From assembly GCA_021234535.1 (NCBI GenBank), contig CM037836.1, positions 28,262,769 through 28,326,768 on the forward strand: a DNA stretch of 64,000 nt, written 5' to 3'. Numbering within the stretch: the first letter of the stretch is position 1; the number at the start of each line of letters is the position of its first letter. Shown piece after piece: positions 17,913 through 28,009 of the stretch. The notes beneath the pieces are model-generated. The model was not told the DNA's origin, did not search any database, and saw only the letters and a program-made list of their open reading frames with translations. Origin of the DNA: Stichopus chloronotus (taxonomy: Eukaryota; Echinodermata; Holothuroidea; Aspidochirotida; Stichopodidae). A program made the position numbers and the translations under genes.

Positions 17913-20900
17913 CTGTGAAATAAAGAACGGAAATCAACATTTGGGTCACTTTGTCTTGGTAGGCCTAATTCTTTCAAAATAATGTTAAGCATTTCGAATG
18001 CTGTCGACGAATTGCCTTTTCCTCTAAAAACAACCTAAAAGAATGAAATTTACTCCAAAAAGAGCCTTAAGGGCTCAGTTGTACTAAAGAGTGATCACTC
18101 GGAACGGAGTGAAAATTCACTCCAAATGGAACGATATTTCAAGCATATGACATGAAATTGACGACAGCACAGTCTTTTGGAGTGATTTTCACTCCTGTTT
18201 GTAGAGCAGGCAGGGGAGGCTCTATGAGAGGGGCTTTACTCCCTTCCCTCCAAAATTGGGCAAATCATTTATATTAACTAACGTAGCATTCTCCTCTATT
18301 TTTGGAGATCTCAAAATAAAGAATGTCTGGATGCCCTTAACGAGGCCCGAGCAGTACCATTTCCTGCAATCTGGAAAGCTTTTCTGGCGACAAATATCTT
18401 GGTTCGTTACGCGTCAACTGATAGTGTCGCTCCGCTTTGATAGTAAAACATAAATTATTTCCCTCCCTCCCACTCACCCACACCCCTCCCTTCCAATAGT
18501 TATATCCATAGAACCGCGCGTATTAGAATGCTAGTAATTCATTTACAAGACAGTGAGGACATCAATTATGATATTGTGAAACGTTGATATTCTGAAATAT
18601 AAAATTCTTCATCTCATGGAAGGTAGTATAAGTTTGAAATACTAATGATTAAGATTAGTCTCCCATAGACAGGATTAATGTTTGTCATGCTTCATATATG
18701 TGACACGAGATTACAACGCGTTGCTAACATGAAGAAAACATAGAAAGCGACCAACGATGTTGGCTGAATCTTGCCAAAGCGACAATTTTTGGAATGACAG
18801 AAACACATCTTCCATCAACCATTCCCTATGACTACCCATACCACTTTCCTTCCAGTTAAAGTTAATTCCTTAAAGTTAATCCTTGATCAATATATAGCTA
18901 TCCAAGGGAAGATTAAACATTCCTCACTTATAAAAAAAAAAAAACAGCTTAAACGAACCTCCGTGTAAGCATCCTCATCCCTCATGTGGTTTGCTATAAA
19001 CTTTACTCCTTCACTAGCGTGTCTGAGTTCTTTGGAGTACTGGTACCTTTCTCCCCGGTTCCCTCTCGGTGCGTCCGCATCACCGACTCCGAGATCGCTA
19101 GATAGTGTCCTCAGTTTGTTGCTCCCTTGGTGAAGGTGGTGGTTGTCGTAGCCGTCTCTCGATCCGTTGTTACGTATCGATTCCACGTCTCGTGACATCT
19201 CTCTCATCTCAAAGTAGTCCTTATCTGCCTCCTTGTGGATCTCGGAGGGCCGTTTGGGTCTCTTCATGCAGAGCAGCGGCGGAAAAAAGTCCAAGAAGAC
19301 CTTCTTGACCCAGGGTTTCATCACGTGGGTGGCAGGCGTGCGGTAATGGACGTTCAAAACTATGACGGTGATGACGATCGAGAGAGTTACAAGGACCATG
19401 GTAAAGAGAAGGTAACGCCCGATGAGAGGAATAAGAAGAGAAGTAGGGGGGATGATCTCCGCAATCAAAAGGAGGAACACAGTCAAAGCTAGCAAGACGG
19501 AGATACAGAGGGTGATCTTCTCCCCGGAATCGGAGGGCAGGTAAAACACGAGAACGGTCAAGAAAGAGATGAGCACACACGGTATGATGAGATTGACTGT
19601 GTAAAATAATGGCTTTCTACGGATAGTGATTTGAAAGGAGATATCTACGTAAACATCATCGCAGCATTTATATGTGACTCTGTTCTTCGTGGCTGGAGTT
19701 TTTTCCACGTCCCATTCTCCACTCTGCCAATAATCTTCAAGGGTAACCTCTTCTGCCATTGGAATCAGGTCAATTAATCTACCATCGTAGGTCCAAGAGC
19801 CAAATTTCATGATGCATTCTTGTCTGTCGAAAGGAAAGTGCCTGACGTCGATCTTGCAAGAACTTTTATAGATGGCGGGTGGCAACCAATATATTTCACC
19901 GTTAGGGTAAAGCAGGGCTTTCGTCATTAACGTTACCTCATACTTGCCGTCAGCGCTAGATGAAGATAGAAATTGAAATTTAAAACACCGTTTCAGTGAT
20001 TCAATTTTTAGTGAGTCATTTTGAAAATTGTTTGTTAACCCTCTCCGTTGTCTTTTCATTTTCCATAAGTGTCGCAAATAGAGTATATACATAAAAAAGG
20101 GTTATTTAAAAGAAGGTTGCACGGAAGATTATTCTGTGCAAAATTCCTCTCTAAAAGAAATACAAATGTTCATTCTGCAAATATCTTTTTAAGAGCAACT
20201 CTGACTTGTCGGCCAAATTGTTGATAAACATTTTTTTTTTCGTAATGGACAATTTTCCCTAAATGTGGGTCCCTTTCATAAATTTAAATTAAAATTCAAA
20301 CTGTGCTTAACGACAGTGAAGGGACTTTTGTGGGTAGAAATATACGCCTATAAGTGATGTGAAATCCATAATTTTAAGCAGGCGTTATGTTTATGACTGG
20401 ATTGAAGCTGCACAGATGAGCATGCAGCAATCTTTCTACCAATGTTCCATAAATATTGGTCGAACCAGAAAAGATACAGAAAATTTCACTCGTTAATAAC
20501 TTACTTATTAAAGAGCACGATGTCTGGAAGCCATATGATATTAGAAGGAAGTCTCAAAATCTTGATGTCAGGGTAGGCGTCATCGCTCCACATTAAATTT
20601 GAATCAGTCCAATTCTTAGCAAAAAAAAAAAGAAGACAAATTACAAAGAATGTCAAGACTAAATCTAGAGTTAGAAATTTGAGAGAGTATACGAAATTCA
20701 GATACATCCACTACTATATTTGAGGTTATTATTATTATTATTACTATTATTATGTATGGACGAAAGAGACAATGCATAAGCACATCCCGTACATCGTAGA
20801 ACTCAGTGGTCATACTATTTGGCAATAGTTCAACAATCCCATGTTTGATATCAATAAGTATTTAGTACTCACGTGCTTTAACCATACGTTCGTTGTCATT

Positions 20901-22502
20901 ATCTGATTTTTCTCGTCCTATTTGGGAAAATATAACGACAATGCCAAGTGTGAGATTTCATGGTACATAGCTAAATAGAGATTTGCAAACCGGACAAGAC
21001 AGACGGAAGTACGATATCAGGGCAAGATGCGGTGTGTGATTAGTCTGCTAGTACGTGGCAAATGATTCATCCCTATTTCTGTACCGTTCATACACACTTG
21101 AATTAAGAATAAACGAGTTCTTTGGGTCCCTCTACGGCAAGAAGTTGGCTATCTATAGCCTATCTCGCCTATCTCTACCACAATTCTTTCCTGGAGGAAC
21201 GAATTGTGAGGACTGGAAGAAAAGTTAAGGACTAACTTACCACATCAATTAATTGTGACATAGACAGTCCAAAATATACGATGAGTTTTTCGGTGTTGTT
21301 TTCTACTGGGCGTATAAGGCGGTTGTAGTCAGTAAAGAGCTCCCGAAATAATTGCTCCTCTTTCTCTGATGAATAGCAGCCTGTTTGAAATGAGACAAAA
21401 ACGAGATAATTCTTATGGTTCATCACAGACGATCAAGAGCTCCAACTTGGTGGGAGAAATCAATAACGTTTCAAATGAATAATAGCTTGCGAAATAATGG
21501 AGCATATTAATCACTCTTACAACTTTACATGGTTACATCCTAAGCTAATATGGTTTTGAGAATTATTTGGGGTTGGGGCTTAGCCTGCAATGAAAAATTG
21601 GGCAGATAAAGTGTGTTCAGCTTCCACTCCCCCCCCCCCCCCCCCGCCGCCACAAATGCCTATAGTTTCAAGAAGAAATGGAAGGGTAGCCATAATTCAT
21701 TAAGATTCCTGTATCATGTAAAACCATTTGATGTGTATGGACATTTTTCATAAATTGGTCTTTTTTTTCGCATTAATTGAGAAATGCAAACTTGAGATCT
21801 CTATTCCAAGCTTGACTTGTTACAAGCATTGAGAACACCCGTAAGTCCCGTTTCTGATCATCTGGGGATGGGGCCGGCGGGGAATAAACCAAAATGTTCT
21901 TGCGCGCTATGCGCTAACGATAGTGGCGCTTTGCTTAGATTAAGTCTTGTGAAGACCCTAGTGATGTAGTATCACAAGCAATTTGCTTCTTTTGCACAGA
22001 CCTGACTGCGCCCTCTGCTGTCAGTCACCGATTTTTACTTCACACTTGGTCTTGTACATTTGTTACCAACTGTCTTAACTTTTTCTTTGCGTATGGAAAC
22101 ACGAAAGAGAATTAAAATTACAAACGTTTTTACGAAGACTATGCTAAGATAGTCACGACAACACTCAGAGCCACCCCCTCCCTCTCCCACCTCCTCAATA
22201 CTTTTCCCTTCCACCACCGCGAAATTTTTGTCGCATTGAATTCAATGTTCCTACAATAATGTAAGCAAGCTTAGTTCTCTTCGTCGCTCAGGCTAAGGCA
22301 ACATTTATTGAAAACGAAGTTCCTATTACTTCTGCAGCCCTCTCTTTAAGAAGTCAACCACTAATGTTACTCTGCTAAACTTTCTGCATTTTTGCATCAT
22401 TCAATCCATTTCCCTTCTTTTTCCCTCTGATAAAAGGTTTTCCTTACCCTGAACAAAAGCGAGCAGGATTACGGATGTAACCATCAACCTCATGTTGACC
22501 AT
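17766..22502 (-). CDS. Nicotinic acetylcholine receptor subunit, alpha-type (497 residues, 6 exons)
   Basis: Exons in coding order: 22502-22448, 21380-21241, 20917-20873, 20614-20505, 19955-18959, 17912-17766. They total 1494 nt, phases agree, stop TAA at 17768-17766. The product is a Cys-loop ligand-gated cation channel subunit for plasma membrane pentamers. Features: signal peptide at about 1-19; loop D Trp77; loop A Trp108; Cys-loop C150-C164 around HFPFD; loop B Trp171 (GSWTYDG); loop C Y212-K-C214-C215 with Tyr219; TM1 about 233-256; TM2 about 261-283 with Glu262 (-1') and Glu283 (20'), giving cation selectivity; TM3 about 291-319; cytoplasmic loop about 320-452; TM4 about 455-482. The adjacent Cys pair makes it an alpha subunit, closest in feel to heteromeric neuronal alpha2/3/4/6 types rather than alpha7. 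Oddity: Phe115 replaces the loop A tyrosine. Start chosen at the ATG giving a hydrophobic leader. Exact paralogue is not assigned. Confidence 0.95.
18959..19955 (-). CDS. nAChR exon 5: Cys-loop, loops B/C, TM1-TM3, cytoplasmic loop
   Basis: 997 nt, starting one base before GCT GAC (completing Asn) and ending at GAG before the weak donor GTTCGT. It encodes residues 118-449: NADGKYEV, Cys-loop C-x13-[18 protein letters not shown]1 to TM3, and a charged cytoplasmic loop ([29 protein letters not shown]), then the amphipathic pre-TM4 helix [18 protein letters not shown]. If the following intron is retained, about 20 codons follow before a stop and TM4 is lost. Confidence 0.96.
20505..20614 (-). 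CDS. nAChR exon 4 (110 bp): loop A
   Basis: 110 nt after GCTAAG, donor GTAAGT, ending in phase 2. It encodes [18 protein letters not shown] and [16 protein letters not shown] 110-bp exon 4 is the family norm. The residue normally Tyr after DIVL is Phe here. Confidence 0.96.
20873..20917 (-). CDS. nAChR exon 3 (45 bp): loop D
   Basis: 15 codons, [15 protein letters not shown], between CCAAATAG and GTGAGT. A 45-bp exon at this point is a conserved feature of nAChR genes. It contains loop D Trp77. Confidence 0.96.
21241..21380 (-). CDS. nAChR exon 2: N-terminal helix and first strand
   Basis: 140 nt after TTCAAACAG, donor GTAAGT, ending in phase 0. It encodes [20 protein letters not shown] and [14 protein letters not shown] provides an N-glycosylation site at residue 46. 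The LFxxLFxxYNxxxRPV pattern is diagnostic of the family. Confidence 0.95.
21629..21645 (+). repeat. Poly-C tract (17 C)
   Basis: Uninterrupted run in the first intron of the receptor gene (poly-G on the coding strand). Confidence 0.95.
22448..22502 (-). CDS. nAChR exon 1: signal peptide
   Basis: Encodes [18 protein letters not shown] and the first base of a Gly codon, donor GTAAGG (phase 1). The hydrophobic core is a plausible secretion signal. An overlapping upstream ATG at about 22518 is in another frame. This exon lacks direct homology and is supported by the leader, the donor, and phase agreement with exon 2. Confidence 0.8.
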
Positions 22503-24950
22503 ATTGAATAGTCCGCATTGAAGGAACCTGGTCAGACTTTTTCTGTGTCGTCGACAATTCTCGCAACAGTTTGTCGAATCACTTCGCCTGTTAATCTGAC
22601 AGAAGGGCAGAACAAAAGATCCTAGGTTAAGACTTCACCAAGTGTGAATAATTATTGTAATAAGATTATAATATGGATATTAAAGGGATATGGTCCGGTG
22701 AAGATGATATAAGTGCATAGCAAACACTTATCTCTACTTACACCAAACCAACATGTCGCTTATCGAATATTTTCCTTACTTGACGATAAGCTGTACATGT
22801 TAGTAACCTGAAGTTACCGTTGAAAGTGTTAGATATCCTACGTTAGTTCTCTTTACTTTTTTTTTTCTGGCGATACTTTTCGGGGGGATACCCCATAAAC
22901 GAATACTGATTTTTTTATTATGCAGGAAATCACAAATGTGGAGAAAGGCTACCGTGAGCGCAATGAAACAGATATTTTATCTATGAACACATGAGCGTTG
23001 GGCTTACAATATCCAAAAGAAGTCAGGGTCCAAATTCATTGAGAGACAGTCGCACAAGAACCTGTGAGATGCTTATAAGAAATAGCATATCTTTAAGTAT
23101 GACTTTTCTTTATAATTGCCAAAGGACCACATGGGGATTTAGCGTGAAAGAAAGCTGGCTATAATAACGGCATACGCCATGGCAAGCAGTGTCTCAAACG
23201 TAAAATGTAAATCACATACCGTAAAAACAACGCTGTGGCTGACAATATTTTAACCATCTAGTTTCGGAATTTTGAGCTATTGGATCTGCTATTTAGGTTC
23301 TTTACACCAATTTGATGTTTCTGTACGTTTTACTTTAAATAAAGTAGAAATATTATGACATGGAAGCAAAATGTATACTCATGTTTACTGAAAACAAATG
23401 TCAAAATATTCAAGCAGCTGTTGAAGTTCACGATGTGACATAAATTACAAGTTTTAAAGCTGAAGTCTTTCTTATAATTATTATGTAAGTTAGCTCAATA
23501 CTTCAGCAGTTGCTCAAAATGAAATAGTAACATTCAGCATTTCGAACTTTTGGACTATCAACGAAATCAAAGCTTGAGAAAACATTCAACGAAATTAAGT
23601 AAAAAGTAGCCACTGCACAAAATACTTTTATATCTATGAACAAACATGGATATATCCAACAATAAAATAAATGTTCACACCAATTCAAAGCCCTTTCTGT
23701 TGTCAAACAATGTGTTTGGAGGCATATATAGGTAATTACATTTTCATTTCATTTGAAGCACTACTTACACTCTTCCCTTTTTATGCTCAATAGCTAGTTT
23801 GCGACAATTTAAGGGTTCCTGCCTGCTATTAATGCATGGGAATCCTCACAAGTTTGAAGATCGTCTATAGTATCATAGTTACATTTGTAAGAACGTGTCA
23901 CTTCAGTTCCGTTATTCATTTATCATTTTCTCGTAACGATTCGATGTTATATTAAAAATTATATTTTTGCACTATTGTTTGAAAAAAAAAAGTGTAGTGA
24001 TATGTCGATGCTTCGCAATAACTACTTTTAGTTGCTTTCATCAAGATGGTGTTCATCGCCATGGACTATATGATCACTGTCATCGTCGAGTCCCTTCGTG
24101 ACGTACGTCCATTGCATTCATCTCCGTAAACACAATCTTCATCTGTAATGCCACTATCGCTTGCATCCTCCTCTCATCATCATCATTAACATCATTAGTA
24201 TCATTATCATCACCGTCGTGGTAGACGCCATATTTTATCTTCACTGAACCCTTAATTTTTATCATCGTCATCTTACCTAGATTGACAGTGATATCCACGT
24301 CGTTGTCTCTCATGTTTTTTATCTGTAATCTACAAATTCCTTTGAACTTTGATTACTCTTCACAAAGTCGTAACCAAATAGTACATACACAGTCCAGGTA
24401 TGTAGACAATGACTGCAATACCGTTAGGTTGTACATATGACCAGATACTGCTTTATAATGGGAAATATGTCGTAACTTTCTAGTTATTATCTACGTTTTT
24501 CATGTTACTTCTTCCTTGGCAAATAAAGGAGACATGTCCTGGCTGTTCTTACTTACAAAGTGCTCATTGTGTGGAGTCTCCACTACAGACACTCAAAACA
24601 ACTCAGTGATGATGAACCTCTTGATACCAATGAGAATAAACAGGGCCCCCAGTCAACAGCGGGGAACCAACATAGGGCCTACCCTTCATTTAGCTTGTTG
24701 TTGCTGTGATTATCGTAAAGAATCTTGCTCTTTTCTTTGTGAACCCCTGGCGCTAATAGTGTATTTACCTTCCCCAGTACTTTTTCATCCTAAACTCAAA
24801 TGTCTTATAAACATTTTCCAAACTTGATACGTAAATGATATGGCCCATAAGTTACCGTGTATTAGTTCGAGTAGATGAACAGCGAGTGATGGCGGTACGA
24901 TGAAACGAAAATGTTCTTACGGAAGAAAAACATGAAATTACGGAAGTTTG
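22503..24950. other. Upstream flank of the nAChR gene; no further gene recognised
   Basis: Presumably contains the receptor's 5' UTR and promoter on the - strand, but I could not identify a core promoter element with confidence. A CAT/ATC trinucleotide-rich stretch lies at about 24170-24215 and gives an Asp-rich spurious frame on the - strand. Confidence 0.5.
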
Positions 24951-24952
24951 AA

Positions 24953-25182
24953 AGTGCCATCAAGATAAGAATATCTTTGTCCACATAAGTTAACAGTTTT
25001 CTGCAAAATGTCTAGATAACAAGAAAACACCAGATGATCATCAAAAATCAGAAAAAAAAATATCAATTGCTTAGCTGTGTTATTTGAACAACAACAATTT
25101 TCTGTAAAATGTTCAAAAGAAAACTTATCATATCTTGTCAATTCAATACTTTTCGACAAAATTTTGACTTGTTTACTTCTTT
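24953..25182 (+). repeat. Single arm of the foldback family also present at 32461-33131
   Basis: Begins AGTGCCATCAAGATAAGAAT, then ATCTTTGTCC, TTTTCTGCAAAATGTCTAGA and TAACAAGAAA. The order matches the left arm at 32461. It also carries the internal TTCTGYAAAATGTT and TTTTGACTTGTTTAC motifs. No coding capacity. Confidence 0.7.
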
Positions 25183-27953
25183 ACATAATACATTAACTAT
25201 ATGTAAAATTTATGGAGTTCTTATTTTACATAATTTAGGTAAACAGTATATGTAAGTTCTGCATAATTTTGGTAAATTTTACTACATTTTAGTAAAATTG
25301 TTATATACACAATGTAAGACTTACATTAACTGTGTGTAAAATTTTACCTAAAAGTTATTGAGTTCTTATTTTACCGTTACGTTTTGTGAGTGTACGAAGG
25401 ATTGTTACTTTGATCTGATGGCAGATAACGTCATTAAACAACGAAACTTTGTTAGGTAATTTCTCTTAAAAAAATTACGCAATAAAGAAGCCATATCATA
25501 ACGCATGTTTACTTCTTGAAGATGTACAAACTTAATTGCGTGACAATAAACTACAGTTCACTGTATCTAGATAAGTGTAATACACGTTTTATTCCACTAG
25601 TCTATCGTAAAACGATGCATTAGAATTAATAAATAGATACGGTGAATGATTTGGTAGTCTACGATGACTACTGACAGTTCATTTGAGGATAAACAACTCC
25701 ATGTTACTGGCCTACATCGTTTTTAGTAAATTTGCAGTTTGTGTGTGAGTGACAGCCTGATTTAATGTTTGGTTTAGTAATAATGTCAACCATGCGAAAT
25801 CGGTTTAAACGTTGCCCTTGTTGCTCCCAAAGGAAAACAACAAAATTACATGTACCTTGGGTCTTATTTTCAGGCCTAACTATAGAAGTAATGTTTTGCG
25901 TTAAATCACTACGTAAATGTCGGCCAGTGTGTGGAGTTTGGAGGGAAACGTCTGGGAAATAGCTTTGAATGCTACTTGCAAATCATATTGCGCTATAACT
26001 TGAGGCTACAACATATGAGCTAAGTAATGTTATATATACCTAACCTTATGGGCAAACACTGTAAGTTCGTGTGAATACGAGACCATATACTTAAACAGAC
26101 AAGTTACTTTGAAACAACGACAACGTCTAATCCTATTCAAAATCACTGAAGAATTACACAGCAGTGGTAAAGGTTTCTTCAGAATTATGTTTCAGGCAAT
26201 CATAGATCTGTTACTGCATACTCAAGAGACTCCACAGTCTTTACATGGAATACCCCCCCCCCCCCCCCCTCTGTGAGTTCATTCGCTAAGATAGACGCAT
26301 CCAACATCCCAGCGTTTTACTATTATACTTATTACATATATACTCATACTCTAGGAACGTTACAATTAAAACAAACTATTTGTAATAACAAAATGTATTA
26401 TTCATACATGACAAAGTTAGGCCTGCATCTTAAATAGAAATATTTATACCGAGATAGTGCATGCACAGTAACTACACGTTTATCAAGGGAGCCAGAAACT
26501 TCATTTATTAATTACATAAGACACTAAATAACGTCACTGCAGATCTAAGACGTAATTTGACGATGGATAGATTTGGAATTGTAAACTGTATTACTTACGT
26601 AACATTATTTTCTTTTCTTTTTTTCAAATGTGAATGTTAGCCTATGCTTAACTGTTATGCAAAGCTTTTAGCTCATGTGTTGATTTACCAGTGCTCCAAG
26701 ACCATGATATTCGTACTTAGGGAAACAGAATCCATTCGTTATACATGAATAACTCATCTAGATATATTTCAGGTCTATGATGATGAGTGCTATTTTTCAG
26801 TGGCTTAATCCAAAATGTTCGAAAGATTATATGGAAGGAAAAAAGAGCTTTCTAAAAAAAAAAATAGAGATTAGTAAATTTGTAGAAAAAAATCAGTTCT
26901 TAGCATCTAATGTGTCTGAATTTTGATCATTTCGCCATAGTGTAGGTCACTGTTGTGAGTTATTAACTTAGTATTCCGTGAATTTCAATTTTGAAAACAC
27001 ATTAATGTACCTATATCTAATTGTTACTAAGCAGCTGTCATCACTTGAGTCCGAGGAGAAGCCTTTCGGGTTACTGAAAAAAGAAAACTGGATTAAAAAA
27101 AAGGCTTCCAAAGTCTTACCTTCGCCAGTATAAAAATAATAAACAACGCTCGTTGATTCCAACTCTTAATTCTATCTGAAAGTGTACTGATTTTTACTTC
27201 GGATTTCTGTAGGATTTTGAAACAGTTCCACAACGAACAGATTCTCTGGCATTGCTGTGAGACAAGATACTACGTAAACACATAGCTGTATTGACCAATT
27301 GCAAATAGAATTCACAAACAGCTGTGGGACGTTCGTCCGTTATCCCTTTGATCTCCCCCATTGTTATGCAAATGTTGATTGCTACCTGCCTCCGCAGAGA
27401 TGATTCAAGCGCCATTTTGTTATTCATTCAGTGTTGAAATCGATCGATATGTGTGAGTATGAGGACAGACTGTTGTTCCATCTATGTATTCAGAAGGATA
27501 TATCAACTTACAATGGTGCCCAGATTACAAGCATATCCGAAAACCTCTGTTTGGCCTGTTAATTCAGGAACGTTGAGTATGAATGAAGTCGCACAATTGA
27601 AGATACGTTTACTCGCTTTTAATGTCAAAAACAAAATAAATTGTAAAGGTAACAGCAAGATGGTATTTCAAATGAACAACTTTTAGCCTATACAACCTAA
27701 TCAGTGTAACTCAGTTACCTAACTGGTGTCTTTATATTTTTAGGTATACAACTTATATACACATTACTCTGTGGACAGGTTGTAACCTGTGCTTATCAAT
27801 TATTATGAAAAAAAAAACAACAACAACAAATAGGCCTAAATGTTGTAGGCCCATAACCCACTAGCTTTGAAGGGATGTTTCGGAGCTTCTGAGTATACAA
27901 ACTTCAGTCAAGTAGTATCGTTGACCTACATACAAGTACCATAAGTACCTGCA

Positions 27954-27955
<2 letters not shown>
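25183..27955. other. AT-rich region without a recognised gene
   Basis: Contains short inverted and direct repeats of GAGTTCTTATTTTAC at 25215-25380, a run of 17 C at 26253-26269, and nothing that reads as a conserved exon. Open frames up to 77 codons occur (for example 27427-27194 on -) without recognisable similarity. Confidence 0.5.
26253..26269 (+). repeat. Poly-C tract (17 C)
   Basis: Uninterrupted homopolymer in intergenic AT-rich DNA. Confidence 0.95.

Positions 27956-28007
<52 letters not shown>
27956..28007. repeat. (TA)n microsatellite, about 26 units
   Basis: Perfect TA dinucleotide run, 52 bp. Frames with poly-Tyr/Ile across it are artefacts. Confidence 0.97.

Positions 28008-28009
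<2 letters not shown>

Larger units (their letters stand above)
17913..22447 (-). other. nAChR introns 17913-18958, 19956-20504, 20615-20872, 20918-21240, 21381-22447
   Basis: All are GT-AG. The intron before TM4 (17913-18958) contains hairpins: GAGCCTTAAGGGCTC at 18062-18076, GGAGTGAAAATTCACTCC at 18106-18123, and a related one at about 18177-18195. Intron 20615-20872 has an ATT trinucleotide run at about 20727-20752. Intron 21381-22447 has a run of 17 C at 21629-21645. No other feature was recognised. Confidence 0.85.

Noticed and set aside
19221..19580. Frames on both strands overlapping the large receptor exon (119 codons on -, 85 on +)
   Set aside because: Shadow frames of the nAChR exon at 19955-18959, whose own frame is unambiguous by homology.
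24080..24313. Asp/Asn-rich frame on the - strand
   Set aside because: Caused by an ATC/CAT trinucleotide-rich stretch; low complexity, no domain.
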